Positions 1 through 6,088 of a DNA stretch of 64,000 nt are shown here, in pieces; the first letter of the stretch is position 1; every line of letters begins with the position of its first letter. The position numbers and the translations under genes were made by a program. This DNA is from Vreelandella glaciei (GTDB lineage Bacteria; Pseudomonadota; Gammaproteobacteria; Pseudomonadales; Halomonadaceae): the NCBI RefSeq assembly GCF_013415125.1, contig NZ_JACCDE010000022.1, positions 28,175-92,174 of the forward strand. The letters are read 5' to 3'. The notes beneath the pieces were generated by a model. That model saw only the letters and a list, made by a program, of their open reading frames with translations, was not told where the DNA came from and searched no databases.

Positions 1-72
1 CAGTGTCTTCACTACAATGTCATTTCATTTAAGCATGACTAGCTTCGGCGAGCTAAACCAGCGGCCTCGTCC

Positions 73-87
73 GTTAGAGGATCTAAC
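73..87 (+). promoter_or_regulatory. Hairpin containing the ribosome binding site of the first lipoprotein gene
   Basis: A perfect 6-bp inverted repeat (GTTAGA / TCTAAC, loop GGA) ends directly before the ATG at 88 and holds the Shine-Dalgarno AGAGG in its stem and loop. If it folds in mRNA it would reduce initiation. The structure is small, so its biological weight is uncertain. Confidence 0.4.
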
Positions 88-642
88 ATGAAGTCGATAC
101 CCATAAGCTTAACCTGTCTGCTAGCACTGGCTGGCTGCCAAGTGATTCCTGATCGCCTGCCGCAAGCGGAGCCAGCGCCTGCGGCTGCGTGCTATTTTCC
201 CGCCAATCATGAGCGGGCGTTAGAAACCAGTGTTGAGGTGCTCACCGAATGGGGCTTTATCCTGAACTCTACTGATACCGCCTTGGGTTTGATTAGCGCC
301 AGTCGGGAACGTGCGCTACACGGCTATTATGATCCTTACGATGATGCCTACGGCTATGGGCGCGGAATGCGGGTCTTTGGTGGCTTGGGTATCGGACGAG
401 GTTCCGGTGTCGGGTTCGGTATAGGGAGCAGTTTTGGCGGTGGTGTAGGCCAGCAGCCGTTAGAGGTTGAGCGTGTGTCACTACTGGTCGACGATACGCA
501 TATACGCATATCCCGCGATATCCGCCGCTTTGATCACTGGGGTGATCTGCGCGAATCCTACAGTGCCAGCAACGACGATTTCTGTCAGCGTTTTCAAACC
601 CGCTTTACGCAAACCGTCCCCGCCACCGGGAGGCCGTTATGA
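88..642 (+). CDS. Predicted lipoprotein, Gly/Tyr-rich, upstream of zevA
   Basis: 184 aa. The N-terminus has a lysine, a hydrophobic stretch and a lipobox LALAGC with Cys17, so it should be a lipid-anchored envelope protein. Residues about 45-75 are a compact domain with the pattern E-x5-VE-x3-E-x-GF-x5-D-x2-LG-x3-AS-x2-R, which recurs in the next lipoprotein. Residues about 85-125 form a Tyr/Asp then Gly-rich low-complexity linker, followed by a C-terminal part with Cys near the end. The ATG is preceded by AGAGG at 7-8 nt. Its stop overlaps the next start (ATGA), so it is translationally coupled to the second lipoprotein and then zevA. I do not recognise a named family. The neighbourhood suggests a role linked to metal uptake, which is inference. 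Confidence 0.8.
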   Translation: MKSIPISLTCLLALAGCQVIPDRLPQAEPAPAAACYFPANHERALETSVEVLTEWGFILNSTDTALGLISASRERALHGYYDPYDDAYGYGRGMRVFGGLGIGRGSGVGFGIGSSFGGGVGQQPLEVERVSLLVDDTHIRISRDIRRFDHWGDLRESYSASNDDFCQRFQTRFTQTVPATGRPL

Positions 643-998
643 CGCTTCGCCACTGGTTGTTAGTTGGGCTATTGGGTGGATTGGTCGGCTGTGCAACGAC
701 CACGCCCTTGGAGCCCCGTGAGTTGGCTTATAGCACTTCATCAGAAGAAACCTTCCGCGAAGCCGTCGAGTTGATGGTGGAGCAGGGCTATGTGGTTCGC
801 CATGCGGATCTATCGCTGGGGCGGGCTGAGGCATCGCTTGCTCGCTGGCCGGAGTATCGGCTGCAGTTGCAGGTGAGCGAAGAGGGCAGTGGCAGCCGTG
901 TGCGGGTATCGGCGTTGAGGGGCAACCAGCCGCTGCCGCCCTATTTGCTCGACCCTTGGCTGGTCGCCTTGCAGCATAAACTGGGTGTCGCGCCATGA
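639..998 (+). CDS. Small predicted lipoprotein, related to its upstream neighbour
   Basis: 119 aa. Signal peptide of lipoprotein type: MTLRHWLLVGLLGGLVGC gives lipidated Cys18. The segment after the linker (EETFREAVELMVEQGY, then D-x2-LG-x3-AS-x2-R) aligns by eye with the matching segment of the upstream lipoprotein, so the two are probably diverged copies of one small domain. It overlaps the gene on each side by 4 nt (ATGA at 639 and at 995), the arrangement of a tightly coupled operon ending in zevA. No catalytic or metal-binding motif is obvious and there is no cysteine besides the lipidated one. Function unknown. Participation in ZevAB-linked zinc handling is inferred from coupling only. 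Confidence 0.8.
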   Translation: MTLRHWLLVGLLGGLVGCATTTPLEPRELAYSTSSEETFREAVELMVEQGYVVRHADLSLGRAEASLARWPEYRLQLQVSEEGSGSRVRVSALRGNQPLPPYLLDPWLVALQHKLGVAP

Positions 999-1654
999 AG
1001 TGGGCAGGTAGCGTAGTCGCCGTTTGCTTTGGCATGAGTAGTGTTCTGGTCAGCCCCGATGCCCATGCCCACCCTCACGGTTGGATCGATCTGAGTGTGC
1101 GGGTCATCACCGATGATCAGGGCGTGGTGAGTGGCCTGCATCAAACCTGGCGTATGGATCCTTTTTATAGCCTGGTGGTTTTTGAAGAGCTCCAACAGGT
1201 AGAGGGTGCCAGCCTCGAACAGGGGCTCGACCAGCTAGGCAAAGAGATTCGCGATAACCTTGCCGCGCAGCACTACTTAACTGAAGTGCGTATTAACGGT
1301 GAACGCCAGGCATTGGGCGAGGTAAGCGAGTATACCGCCATGGAGCGCGATGGGCGGCTGACCTTTATGTTTATCCTGCCGCTGGAAACGCCGCAGCCGC
1401 TGACAGACGCCCTGCTTAGCTACCAGGTGTTTGATCCCACCTACTACATCGAAGTGGTGCACGAGGAGGAGGGCGGTCAGCCTCGGGATGATGCGTTGAT
1501 ACTGCACGGCGAGCCTGCCTGTGAGTTGGCTATTCTCCCCGCGGACCCGGATCCTGAACTGGTGATGCAAGCGGCGCTGCTCGACAAGGATGAGAGTGGT
1601 GAGCCAGGCCTGGGGCGCTATTTTGCCGAAACCGGCCAAGTTGATTGTCGCTAG
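995..1654 (+). CDS. zevA: ZevA-like periplasmic protein (DUF1007)
   Basis: 219 aa. A cleavable signal peptide ending near ...DAHA is followed by HPHGWIDL, the His-containing mature N-terminus typical of DUF1007 proteins. In Haemophilus influenzae the DUF1007 protein ZevA works with the inner-membrane NicO-family protein ZevB in zinc acquisition (established for that organism). Here the same pair is adjacent: zevB starts 79 nt downstream. Many databases would call this a nickel/cobalt system. The Zur-like box before zevB favours zinc. It is coupled by a 4-nt overlap to the lipoprotein gene upstream. The C-terminal half contains acidic stretches (EEEGG, DPDPE) and two Cys residues that could form a disulfide. 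The family call is firm; the metal assignment is inference. Confidence 0.8.
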   Translation: MKWAGSVVAVCFGMSSVLVSPDAHAHPHGWIDLSVRVITDDQGVVSGLHQTWRMDPFYSLVVFEELQQVEGASLEQGLDQLGKEIRDNLAAQHYLTEVRINGERQALGEVSEYTAMERDGRLTFMFILPLETPQPLTDALLSYQVFDPTYYIEVVHEEEGGQPRDDALILHGEPACELAILPADPDPELVMQAALLDKDESGEPGLGRYFAETGQVDCR

Positions 1655-1695
1655 GCGCTGTTCGAAAACAGGCAGTGGCGTGCTGCTTTATAGCT

Positions 1696-1712
1696 ATGTT
1701 ATCTTGTAACAT
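1696..1712 (+). promoter_or_regulatory. Zur-box-like palindrome upstream of zevB
   Basis: The sequence ATGTTATCTTGTAACAT matches the core of the gammaproteobacterial Zur operator (ATGTTATA-N-TATAACAT) at all but two positions and is followed by a T-rich flank. It lies 21 bp before the chosen zevB ATG, where a bound repressor would block a promoter or early elongation. It is between zevA and zevB, so it would control zevB separately from the lipoprotein-zevA genes. I did not find a matching site in the first 87 bases. Confidence 0.65.
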
Positions 1713-1733
1713 TTTTTGCGTTGGAGCGTTAAG

Positions 1734-2783
1734 ATGCCCTTAACAAGGCCCTTTACACGTCACTTAGGGTTAAGGCTGGGCCTGTTGCTAGTCGCAGCAG
1801 TGCTTATCATTGTTTGGCAAGGCGGTTTTCAGAGCGTTAGCTATCAGCTACTTGGCTGGCAGCGTGATCTGCACCGCTCGCTAACGCTGGCGATTACCGA
1901 ACTGTCACGCACCCCCAGTATGGCAACGTGGGTGAGCTTGCTGAGTGTTAGCTTCGCCTATGGCGTCTTTCATGCCGCCGGTCCGGGGCACGGTAAAGCC
2001 GTCCTGGCGACCTACTTAGCCACCCACGGTGGTGCGATAAAGCGCGCCCTGGGGCTGTCGTTTGCCGCCTCTTTGCTGCAAGGGGTGACCGCCATTGCGC
2101 TGGTTGTGGTGCTGGTTTACGGCCTAGGCTGGATCACTCGCCAGGCCATGGGTAGCGTTGCCTGGGTGGAGCAGGCCAGCTTTCTGCTGGTGGCGGCGCT
2201 AGGGGCGTGGCTATGCTGGCGAGCCGTCAAGCAACTGCGGCGAGCCTATCAGCCTGAGCGAGGGGCTCATGCGCACAGCCCAGGCCACGAGCATCATCAA
2301 GACCATGAACATAGCCATGGCCACAGCCACAGCCACAGCCATGATCATAGCCACTGTTGCGGCGGTGCTCACCATATTGAGCCGCAGCAGGCGTTAGATT
2401 GGCGCACGGCGATAATGACGGTCGGTGCCATAGGGATGCGCCCATGTAGTGGGGCAGTGTTAATGTTGGGGGCGGCTAGCCTGCTCGGCCAGTTCGCAGT
2501 CGGCGTGGCGTCTGTTGTGGCGATGTCGCTGGGCACGGGGCTCACGGTGTCAGCACTCGCACTGGCCAGTATTTTAGCCCGTGGCTGGGCGCAGCGGCGA
2601 TTGTCTAAACAGCAGCACAGCCAGCGCAGCGTGCAAAAAGCCACCGGCTGGGTGGCCCTGGCCGGTGGAGCGCTGATTGTCGTACTGGGTATTTCACTTA
2701 GCGTTGCGGGTATCGCCCAGCCTGCGAGTGGGCCACTTCTCAACGAGCCACCTGCGCGGCAAGGCCATCCATTAACGGGGTAA
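1734..2783 (+). CDS. zevB: ZevB-like NicO-family metal transporter with His-rich loop
   Basis: 349 aa from the ATG at 1734, which has GGAG 7 nt upstream; an in-frame TTG at 1716 is possible but has no ribosome site. Inner-membrane protein with about six hydrophobic segments. The motif FHAAGPGHGKAV (about residues 80-91) is the NicO/RcnA signature, and a second GMRPCSGAV-type motif lies in the second half. Between them is a long cytoplasmic loop with about 17 His (nt 2262-2374), partly built from repeated GCCACA units. With zevA it forms the ZevAB pair known for zinc in Haemophilus. The Zur-like box at 1696-1712 supports zinc. An RcnA-like nickel/cobalt exporter is the alternative, but a partner DUF1007 protein and a Zur box argue against it. 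It ends 8 nt from the convergent HIT gene. Confidence 0.8.
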   Translation: MPLTRPFTRHLGLRLGLLLVAAVLIIVWQGGFQSVSYQLLGWQRDLHRSLTLAITELSRTPSMATWVSLLSVSFAYGVFHAAGPGHGKAVLATYLATHGGAIKRALGLSFAASLLQGVTAIALVVVLVYGLGWITRQAMGSVAWVEQASFLLVAALGAWLCWRAVKQLRRAYQPERGAHAHSPGHEHHQDHEHSHGHSHSHSHDHSHCCGGAHHIEPQQALDWRTAIMTVGAIGMRPCSGAVLMLGAASLLGQFAVGVASVVAMSLGTGLTVSALALASILARGWAQRRLSKQQHSQRSVQKATGWVALAGGALIVVLGISLSVAGIAQPASGPLLNEPPARQGHPLTG

Positions 2784-2791
2784 CGGGTAGG

Positions 2792-3211
2792 CTACACATC
2801 CAGTCCATTGATAAGCGCCAGCAGTTGGTCGCGTAACTGCGCTTGCTCATCCAGATCGTAAGGTTTAGGTGAGCCGTTGCCCCAAACAGGGGCAGGCCAG
2901 GTTGCATCGCTGTGCCGACGAATAACAACGTGCACATGCAGCTGGCTAACCACATTGCCGAGCGCGGCAATATTAACTTTGTCCCCACCCAGCGCTTCTT
3001 TCATTGCATCGCCTAGCTGGGTGGCCTCGCGCCAAAGCTGCTGCTGGTCATTGGCAGAAAGCTCAAACACTTCACTGATAGAAGCGTGGCGCGGTACTAG
3101 GATCACCCAGGGATAACGCGCGTCGTTCATTAACAGCACGCGGCTTAATGGGAGGTCGGCGATAGGTAAGGTGTCGGCGGCAAGGCGTTCATCTAGCTCG
3201 AAATTGATCAA
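2792..3211 (-). CDS. HIT-domain protein with Gln-first triad
   Basis: 139 aa. Histidine-triad hydrolase/transferase fold acting on nucleotide phosphoesters or phosphoramidates; the substrate is unknown. The signature near residue 92 is QLHVHVV, so the first His of the usual HxHxHxx is Gln while the catalytic second His is kept; the following HSDATWPAPVWG is typical of a proteobacterial subfamily. The only suitable start is TTG at 3211, with GGAG 8 nt upstream. Single gene, convergent with zevB and divergent from the entericidin gene. No signal peptide, so cytoplasmic. Confidence 0.85.
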   Translation of the reverse strand: MINFELDERLAADTLPIADLPLSRVLLMNDARYPWVILVPRHASISEVFELSANDQQQLWREATQLGDAMKEALGGDKVNIAALGNVVSQLHVHVVIRRHSDATWPAPVWGNGSPKPYDLDEQAQLRDQLLALINGLDV

Positions 3212-3311
3212 ATGATAGGCTCCACACAGCGGTTAGATGATTGTTAGCATAGCAGCCGCGCAGTGACGTAGGGAAAACGAGCGCGATTGCCAAAACGCTG
3301 TTACCCTGAAA

Positions 3312-3349
3312 AAACTCCCAAGTGGCAAATTAAGTTGCCAGCGGAGTTT
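3312..3349 (+). promoter_or_regulatory. Two-part hairpin in the leader of the entericidin gene
   Basis: AAACTCC (3312-3318) pairs with GGAGTTT (3343-3349), and inside it TGGCAA (3323-3328) pairs with TTGCCA (3335-3340), giving 13 bp around one internal loop. It sits 36 nt before the ATG at 3386. There is no T-run after it, so it looks more like a leader structure than a terminator. Confidence 0.45.
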
Positions 3350-3385
3350 CCCGATGTTGAATAACTCGTTAAGGAGAACGGAAAA

Positions 3386-3517
3386 ATGAAAAAATTATTG
3401 GCCATGAGCTTTATGCTGCTGATGACAGCGGGTGTGCTAACGGGTTGTAATACCATCTCTGGCGCTGGCCAAGATGTGCAAGAGGGCGGTAAAGCCGTCC
3501 AAGATGCAGCTGAATAA
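3386..3517 (+). CDS. Entericidin A/B family lipopeptide
   Basis: 43 aa: MKKLLAMSFMLLMTAGVLTG then lipidated Cys21, followed by a short mature peptide with NTISGAGQD-type start and a Lys/Gln-rich end, the usual entericidin pattern. In Escherichia coli entericidins are small membrane lipoproteins linked to stress-induced lysis. Here only one member is present, not an antidote/toxin pair. AAGGAG lies 9 nt before the ATG. A strong hairpin terminator follows at once, so the gene is probably monocistronic. Confidence 0.85.
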   Translation: MKKLLAMSFMLLMTAGVLTGCNTISGAGQDVQEGGKAVQDAAE

Positions 3518-3544
3518 GTAAGACTGCGTTTTAAAGCAAGTGGT

Positions 3545-3584
3545 ATCCAACGGGCTAGGCTAACGCCTGGCCCGTTGGATTTAT
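3545..3584 (+). terminator. Intrinsic terminator after entericidin gene
   Basis: A 16-bp stem (3545-3560 with 3565-3580, one G-T pair, loop TAAC) followed by a short TTAT tail. It lies 27 nt after the entericidin stop and before the I78 gene. Confidence 0.7.
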
Positions 3585-3620
3585 AGCCTACCCTCATAAT
3601 CTACTTTTGGAGATTCAAGG

Positions 3621-3992
3621 ATGAAACCCCGTATTATTCTGGCTAAGCTCGCTGCTGTTGGCGCTTGTGCAATGCTGCTAACGGCCTGTGCTAGCTCGCA
3701 AATGCCGATTTCTCCAGCCAACGACGACGTAGACGCTGCGCCACCGCCGCCAACGGTAACGCCCAACGGATCTAATCAAGAGCAGGCAGCTGCCTGCGAT
3801 CTTGAGGCTATCCAATACGCCATCGGCGAACCGTTCGATGAAGCAATGGGGTCGCAGTTACAAAGTGAGAGCAGCACTCGTCAAGCGCGCGTATTGCGCC
3901 CTGGTGAGGCCGCCACCATGGACCACCGCCCGGATCGTTTGAATATTCATCTTGATGATCAAGATGTCATCGAGGAACTTCGCTGCGGCTAA
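3621..3992 (+). CDS. I78-family peptidase inhibitor lipoprotein
   Basis: 123 aa. Lipobox LLTAC gives a lipidated Cys near residue 23; a Pro/Asn-rich linker follows. The C-terminal domain has the I78 pattern: ACDLEAIQYAIG, then RVLRPGEAATMDHRPDRLN and ending I-x-ELRCG, with the conserved Cys pair and the RPG reactive region. Family members inhibit serine peptidases, so this is probably an envelope-anchored inhibitor protecting the cell from its own or foreign proteases. GGAG is 10 nt before the ATG. Its stop overlaps the stop of the convergent lysE-family gene by 2-3 nt. Confidence 0.85.
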   Translation: MKPRIILAKLAAVGACAMLLTACASSQMPISPANDDVDAAPPPPTVTPNGSNQEQAAACDLEAIQYAIGEPFDEAMGSQLQSESSTRQARVLRPGEAATMDHRPDRLNIHLDDQDVIEELRCG

Positions 3993-4594
3993 CCTAAGAT
4001 CAGTACGACGCAGGCGGCGGTCAACACGCCCATGGTGATGTTGAACGCCCGCCACGCGGCATCTGTTTTGATCCACTGCCCAATTGCACTACCAAAGCCA
4101 GCCCATAGCGCAATACAGGGCAGCGCCACCATCTCAGCAAAGCCAGCAAGTAACAATGCATTAAATACCGGTTGGCCGCTTTCGGGTAGAAAACCCGCCA
4201 TCAGCGCCAGTCCCATTACCCATGCTTTAGGGTTGGCGAACTGAAACGCCGCAGCCTGCCAAAACGTAAACGGTACGCTATGAGCCTGTGCCTTAAGATT
4301 GGGCGGCGGGGCGCTGGCAATTTTCCAAGCCAAATAGAGCAAATACGCGCTGCCTACCCAGCGCAACGCGGTTTGAATTGCAGGGTAGCGTTCAAACAGC
4401 ACGCCCAAGCCCAGCGCTATGCCCGCAAAGAGTAAAAAGCAGCCACCTAAAATTCCCCACATATGCGGCAATGTGCGCTTAAAGCCGAAGTTGGCGCCAG
4501 AAGCGGTAAGCATAACGTTATTTGGCCCAGGGGTAAGCGTCATCGACATCATATAGAGCGCGGCCGGACCGAGGATTACCCATTCGCTGTTCAT
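3989..4594 (-). CDS. LysE/RhtB-family amino-acid exporter
   Basis: 201 aa from the ATG at 4594; a TTG at 4612 is in frame but lies inside the palindrome described below. About six membrane segments. MTLTPGPNNVMLTASG near the N-terminus is the LysE/RhtB signature. Exports an amino acid or derivative; the substrate cannot be read from sequence. Divergent from a MocR-type regulator whose gene starts 98 nt away, a common arrangement in which the regulator controls the exporter. The palindrome ATTGTATCCATACAAT sits directly upstream of the start codon. Confidence 0.85.
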   Translation of the reverse strand: MNSEWVILGPAALYMMSMTLTPGPNNVMLTASGANFGFKRTLPHMWGILGGCFLLFAGIALGLGVLFERYPAIQTALRWVGSAYLLYLAWKIASAPPPNLKAQAHSVPFTFWQAAAFQFANPKAWVMGLALMAGFLPESGQPVFNALLLAGFAEMVALPCIALWAGFGSAIGQWIKTDAAWRAFNITMGVLTAACVVLILG

Positions 4595-4597
4595 TTT

Positions 4598-4613
4598 ATT
4601 GTATCCATACAAT
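4598..4613 (-). promoter_or_regulatory. Palindromic operator at the lysE-family gene start
   Basis: ATTGTATCCATACAAT is a perfect 7+7 inverted repeat with a 2-bp centre, ending 4 nt from the exporter ATG. It shares the ATTGT half-site with the palindrome at 4684-4700, so both are probably bound by the divergent MocR protein. Confidence 0.5.
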
Positions 4614-4626
4614 TTGTGGTTGAGGA

Positions 4627-4656
4627 TTGCTTTAGAGCGCCTATTGTTAGCATAAT
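4627..4656 (+). promoter_or_regulatory. Probable promoter of the MocR gene
   Basis: TTGCTT (4627-4632) and CATAAT (4651-4656) with an 18-bp spacer resemble sigma-70 -35 and -10 elements, placing the transcript start about 30 nt before the ATG at 4693. Confidence 0.45.
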
Positions 4657-4683
4657 GGGGATTAAATTAACGTCAAAGGTTTT

Positions 4684-4700
4684 ATTGTCACCATGACAAT
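4684..4700 (+). promoter_or_regulatory. Palindromic operator over the MocR start codon
   Basis: ATTGTCA and TGACAAT are perfect 7-bp arms around CCA, spanning the ATG at 4693. Binding here would allow autoregulation. The second ATG of the gene (4699) overlaps its right edge. Confidence 0.45.
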
Positions 4701-6087
4701 GTGGGTGCCTTCGCTCGCTGAGTTTTCTGGTTCACGCTATCGCGCTATTGCCAGCGCCATTGAAGCCGCTATCCAGGCAGGTGAACTACTGCCTGGGGAG
4801 CGCTTGCCGCCCCAGCGCCGTTTGGCAGATGCGCTAGGGGTGACCATCGGCACGGTAACCCGGGGTTACGCTGAAGCTGAGCGCAGCGGTTGGGTATCGG
4901 CACGGGTGGGTAGCGGCACCTATGTGAGGAGCAAAACGCAAGACAACGCTGTTAGCCTGACGTTTCCCGCTGATGAAACGGCCGGTGTGATCGATTTAAG
5001 TCTTAGCCTGCCTCCGCCCCACCCGTTGCGACAGTCGCTGTTGAGCGAAGCGCTGCTCGCCTTAAGCCAATCCGGTGCAGCATTAGCGCGGGGTGTGACC
5101 TACCAAGAGTCCCAGGGGCGTCGCGAGCATCGTGAGGTGCTGGCTCGCTGGTTAAATACCTTAGGCATGTCTCTGATGGCTGATGAACTGCTGATCACCC
5201 AAGGTGGCCAGCACGGCATTAGTCTGGCGCTCAGCACCTTGCTACGGCCGGGCGAGCTGCTGGCTGCCGATGCCTTGACCTACCCCGGTGCCATCAGCGC
5301 AGCGCAGCAAGGTCATCTCAAGTTGGTAGGGATTGGTCAAGACAGCGAAGGGATGCGCATGGATCTGCTGGAGGCGCAGTGTGCCCGGCAGCCGCCGAGA
5401 GCGATTTATCTTACGCCGGAGCAGAACAACCCCACCGGCGCGTGTTTAAGCGCGCCGCGTCGCGAACAGCTGGTGGCGCTGGCGAGGCGCCATGATATCT
5501 GGCTGATTGAAGACGGCGTGCAATATCTACCCGCTGAGCAGCGTGGTACGCCTCTTTACAAGCTTGCGCCAGAACGCACACTGTTTGTGTTTAGCACCGC
5601 TAAAGTGTTGGCGGGGGGGCTGCGAATTGGCGTGCTGCGGGCGCCTAAAAGTTTGCACGAGCGGTTAGCGACTGGCCTGCGCGCCCAGAGTTGGATGGTG
5701 CCGCCGCTAATGGTCGACGTGGTCTGCCACTGGATTAACCAAGCCGCGGCGGAAAAACTACTTACCTGGCAGACTCAAGAGTTAGCGGAGCGTCAACAGT
5801 TGGCCGCCCAATGGCTGCAAGGGTTTACCCTAAGCGGGCGCTCCCACAGCAGTAATGTATGGTTGACGCTGCCAGAGGGAAGCCGGGCCGTAGAGCTGTG
5901 TGATCGGCTACTGCAGCGGGGCGTTAAGGTAAGCAGCGCTGAGCCCTTTTGTGTGGGCAGCACCCCCGCACCCCAAGCCATTCGTCTATGTGTTGGGGCC
6001 GCGGCGGATCGCAGCGAACTCATTCAGGCATTGGGCATTGTTGCCGCCTGTTTGGGCGAGCGGCCGTTAGCCCCCGCCACCTTATGA
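4693..6087 (+). CDS. MocR-type PLP-dependent transcriptional regulator
   Basis: 464 aa. Residues about 10-75 form a GntR winged helix (AIQAGELLPGERLPPQRRLA, then GVTIGTVTRGYAEAERSGW). Residues about 100-450 form a class I aminotransferase-like domain with EQNNPTG, IEDGVQY and the Schiff-base Lys in STAKVLAGGLRIG. MocR proteins bind PLP and often an amino acid or amine as effector; here the target is probably the divergent LysE-type exporter. AAAGG is 14 nt before the ATG, a weak site. Its stop is 1 nt from the convergent ion-channel-like gene. A true aminotransferase is unlikely because of the N-terminal DNA-binding domain. Confidence 0.88.
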   Translation: MTMWVPSLAEFSGSRYRAIASAIEAAIQAGELLPGERLPPQRRLADALGVTIGTVTRGYAEAERSGWVSARVGSGTYVRSKTQDNAVSLTFPADETAGVIDLSLSLPPPHPLRQSLLSEALLALSQSGAALARGVTYQESQGRREHREVLARWLNTLGMSLMADELLITQGGQHGISLALSTLLRPGELLAADALTYPGAISAAQQGHLKLVGIGQDSEGMRMDLLEAQCARQPPRAIYLTPEQNNPTGACLSAPRREQLVALARRHDIWLIEDGVQYLPAEQRGTPLYKLAPERTLFVFSTAKVLAGGLRIGVLRAPKSLHERLATGLRAQSWMVPPLMVDVVCHWINQAAAEKLLTWQTQELAERQQLAAQWLQGFTLSGRSHSSNVWLTLPEGSRAVELCDRLLQRGVKVSSAEPFCVGSTPAPQAIRLCVGAAADRSELIQALGIVAACLGERPLAPATL

Positions 6088-6088
6088 A

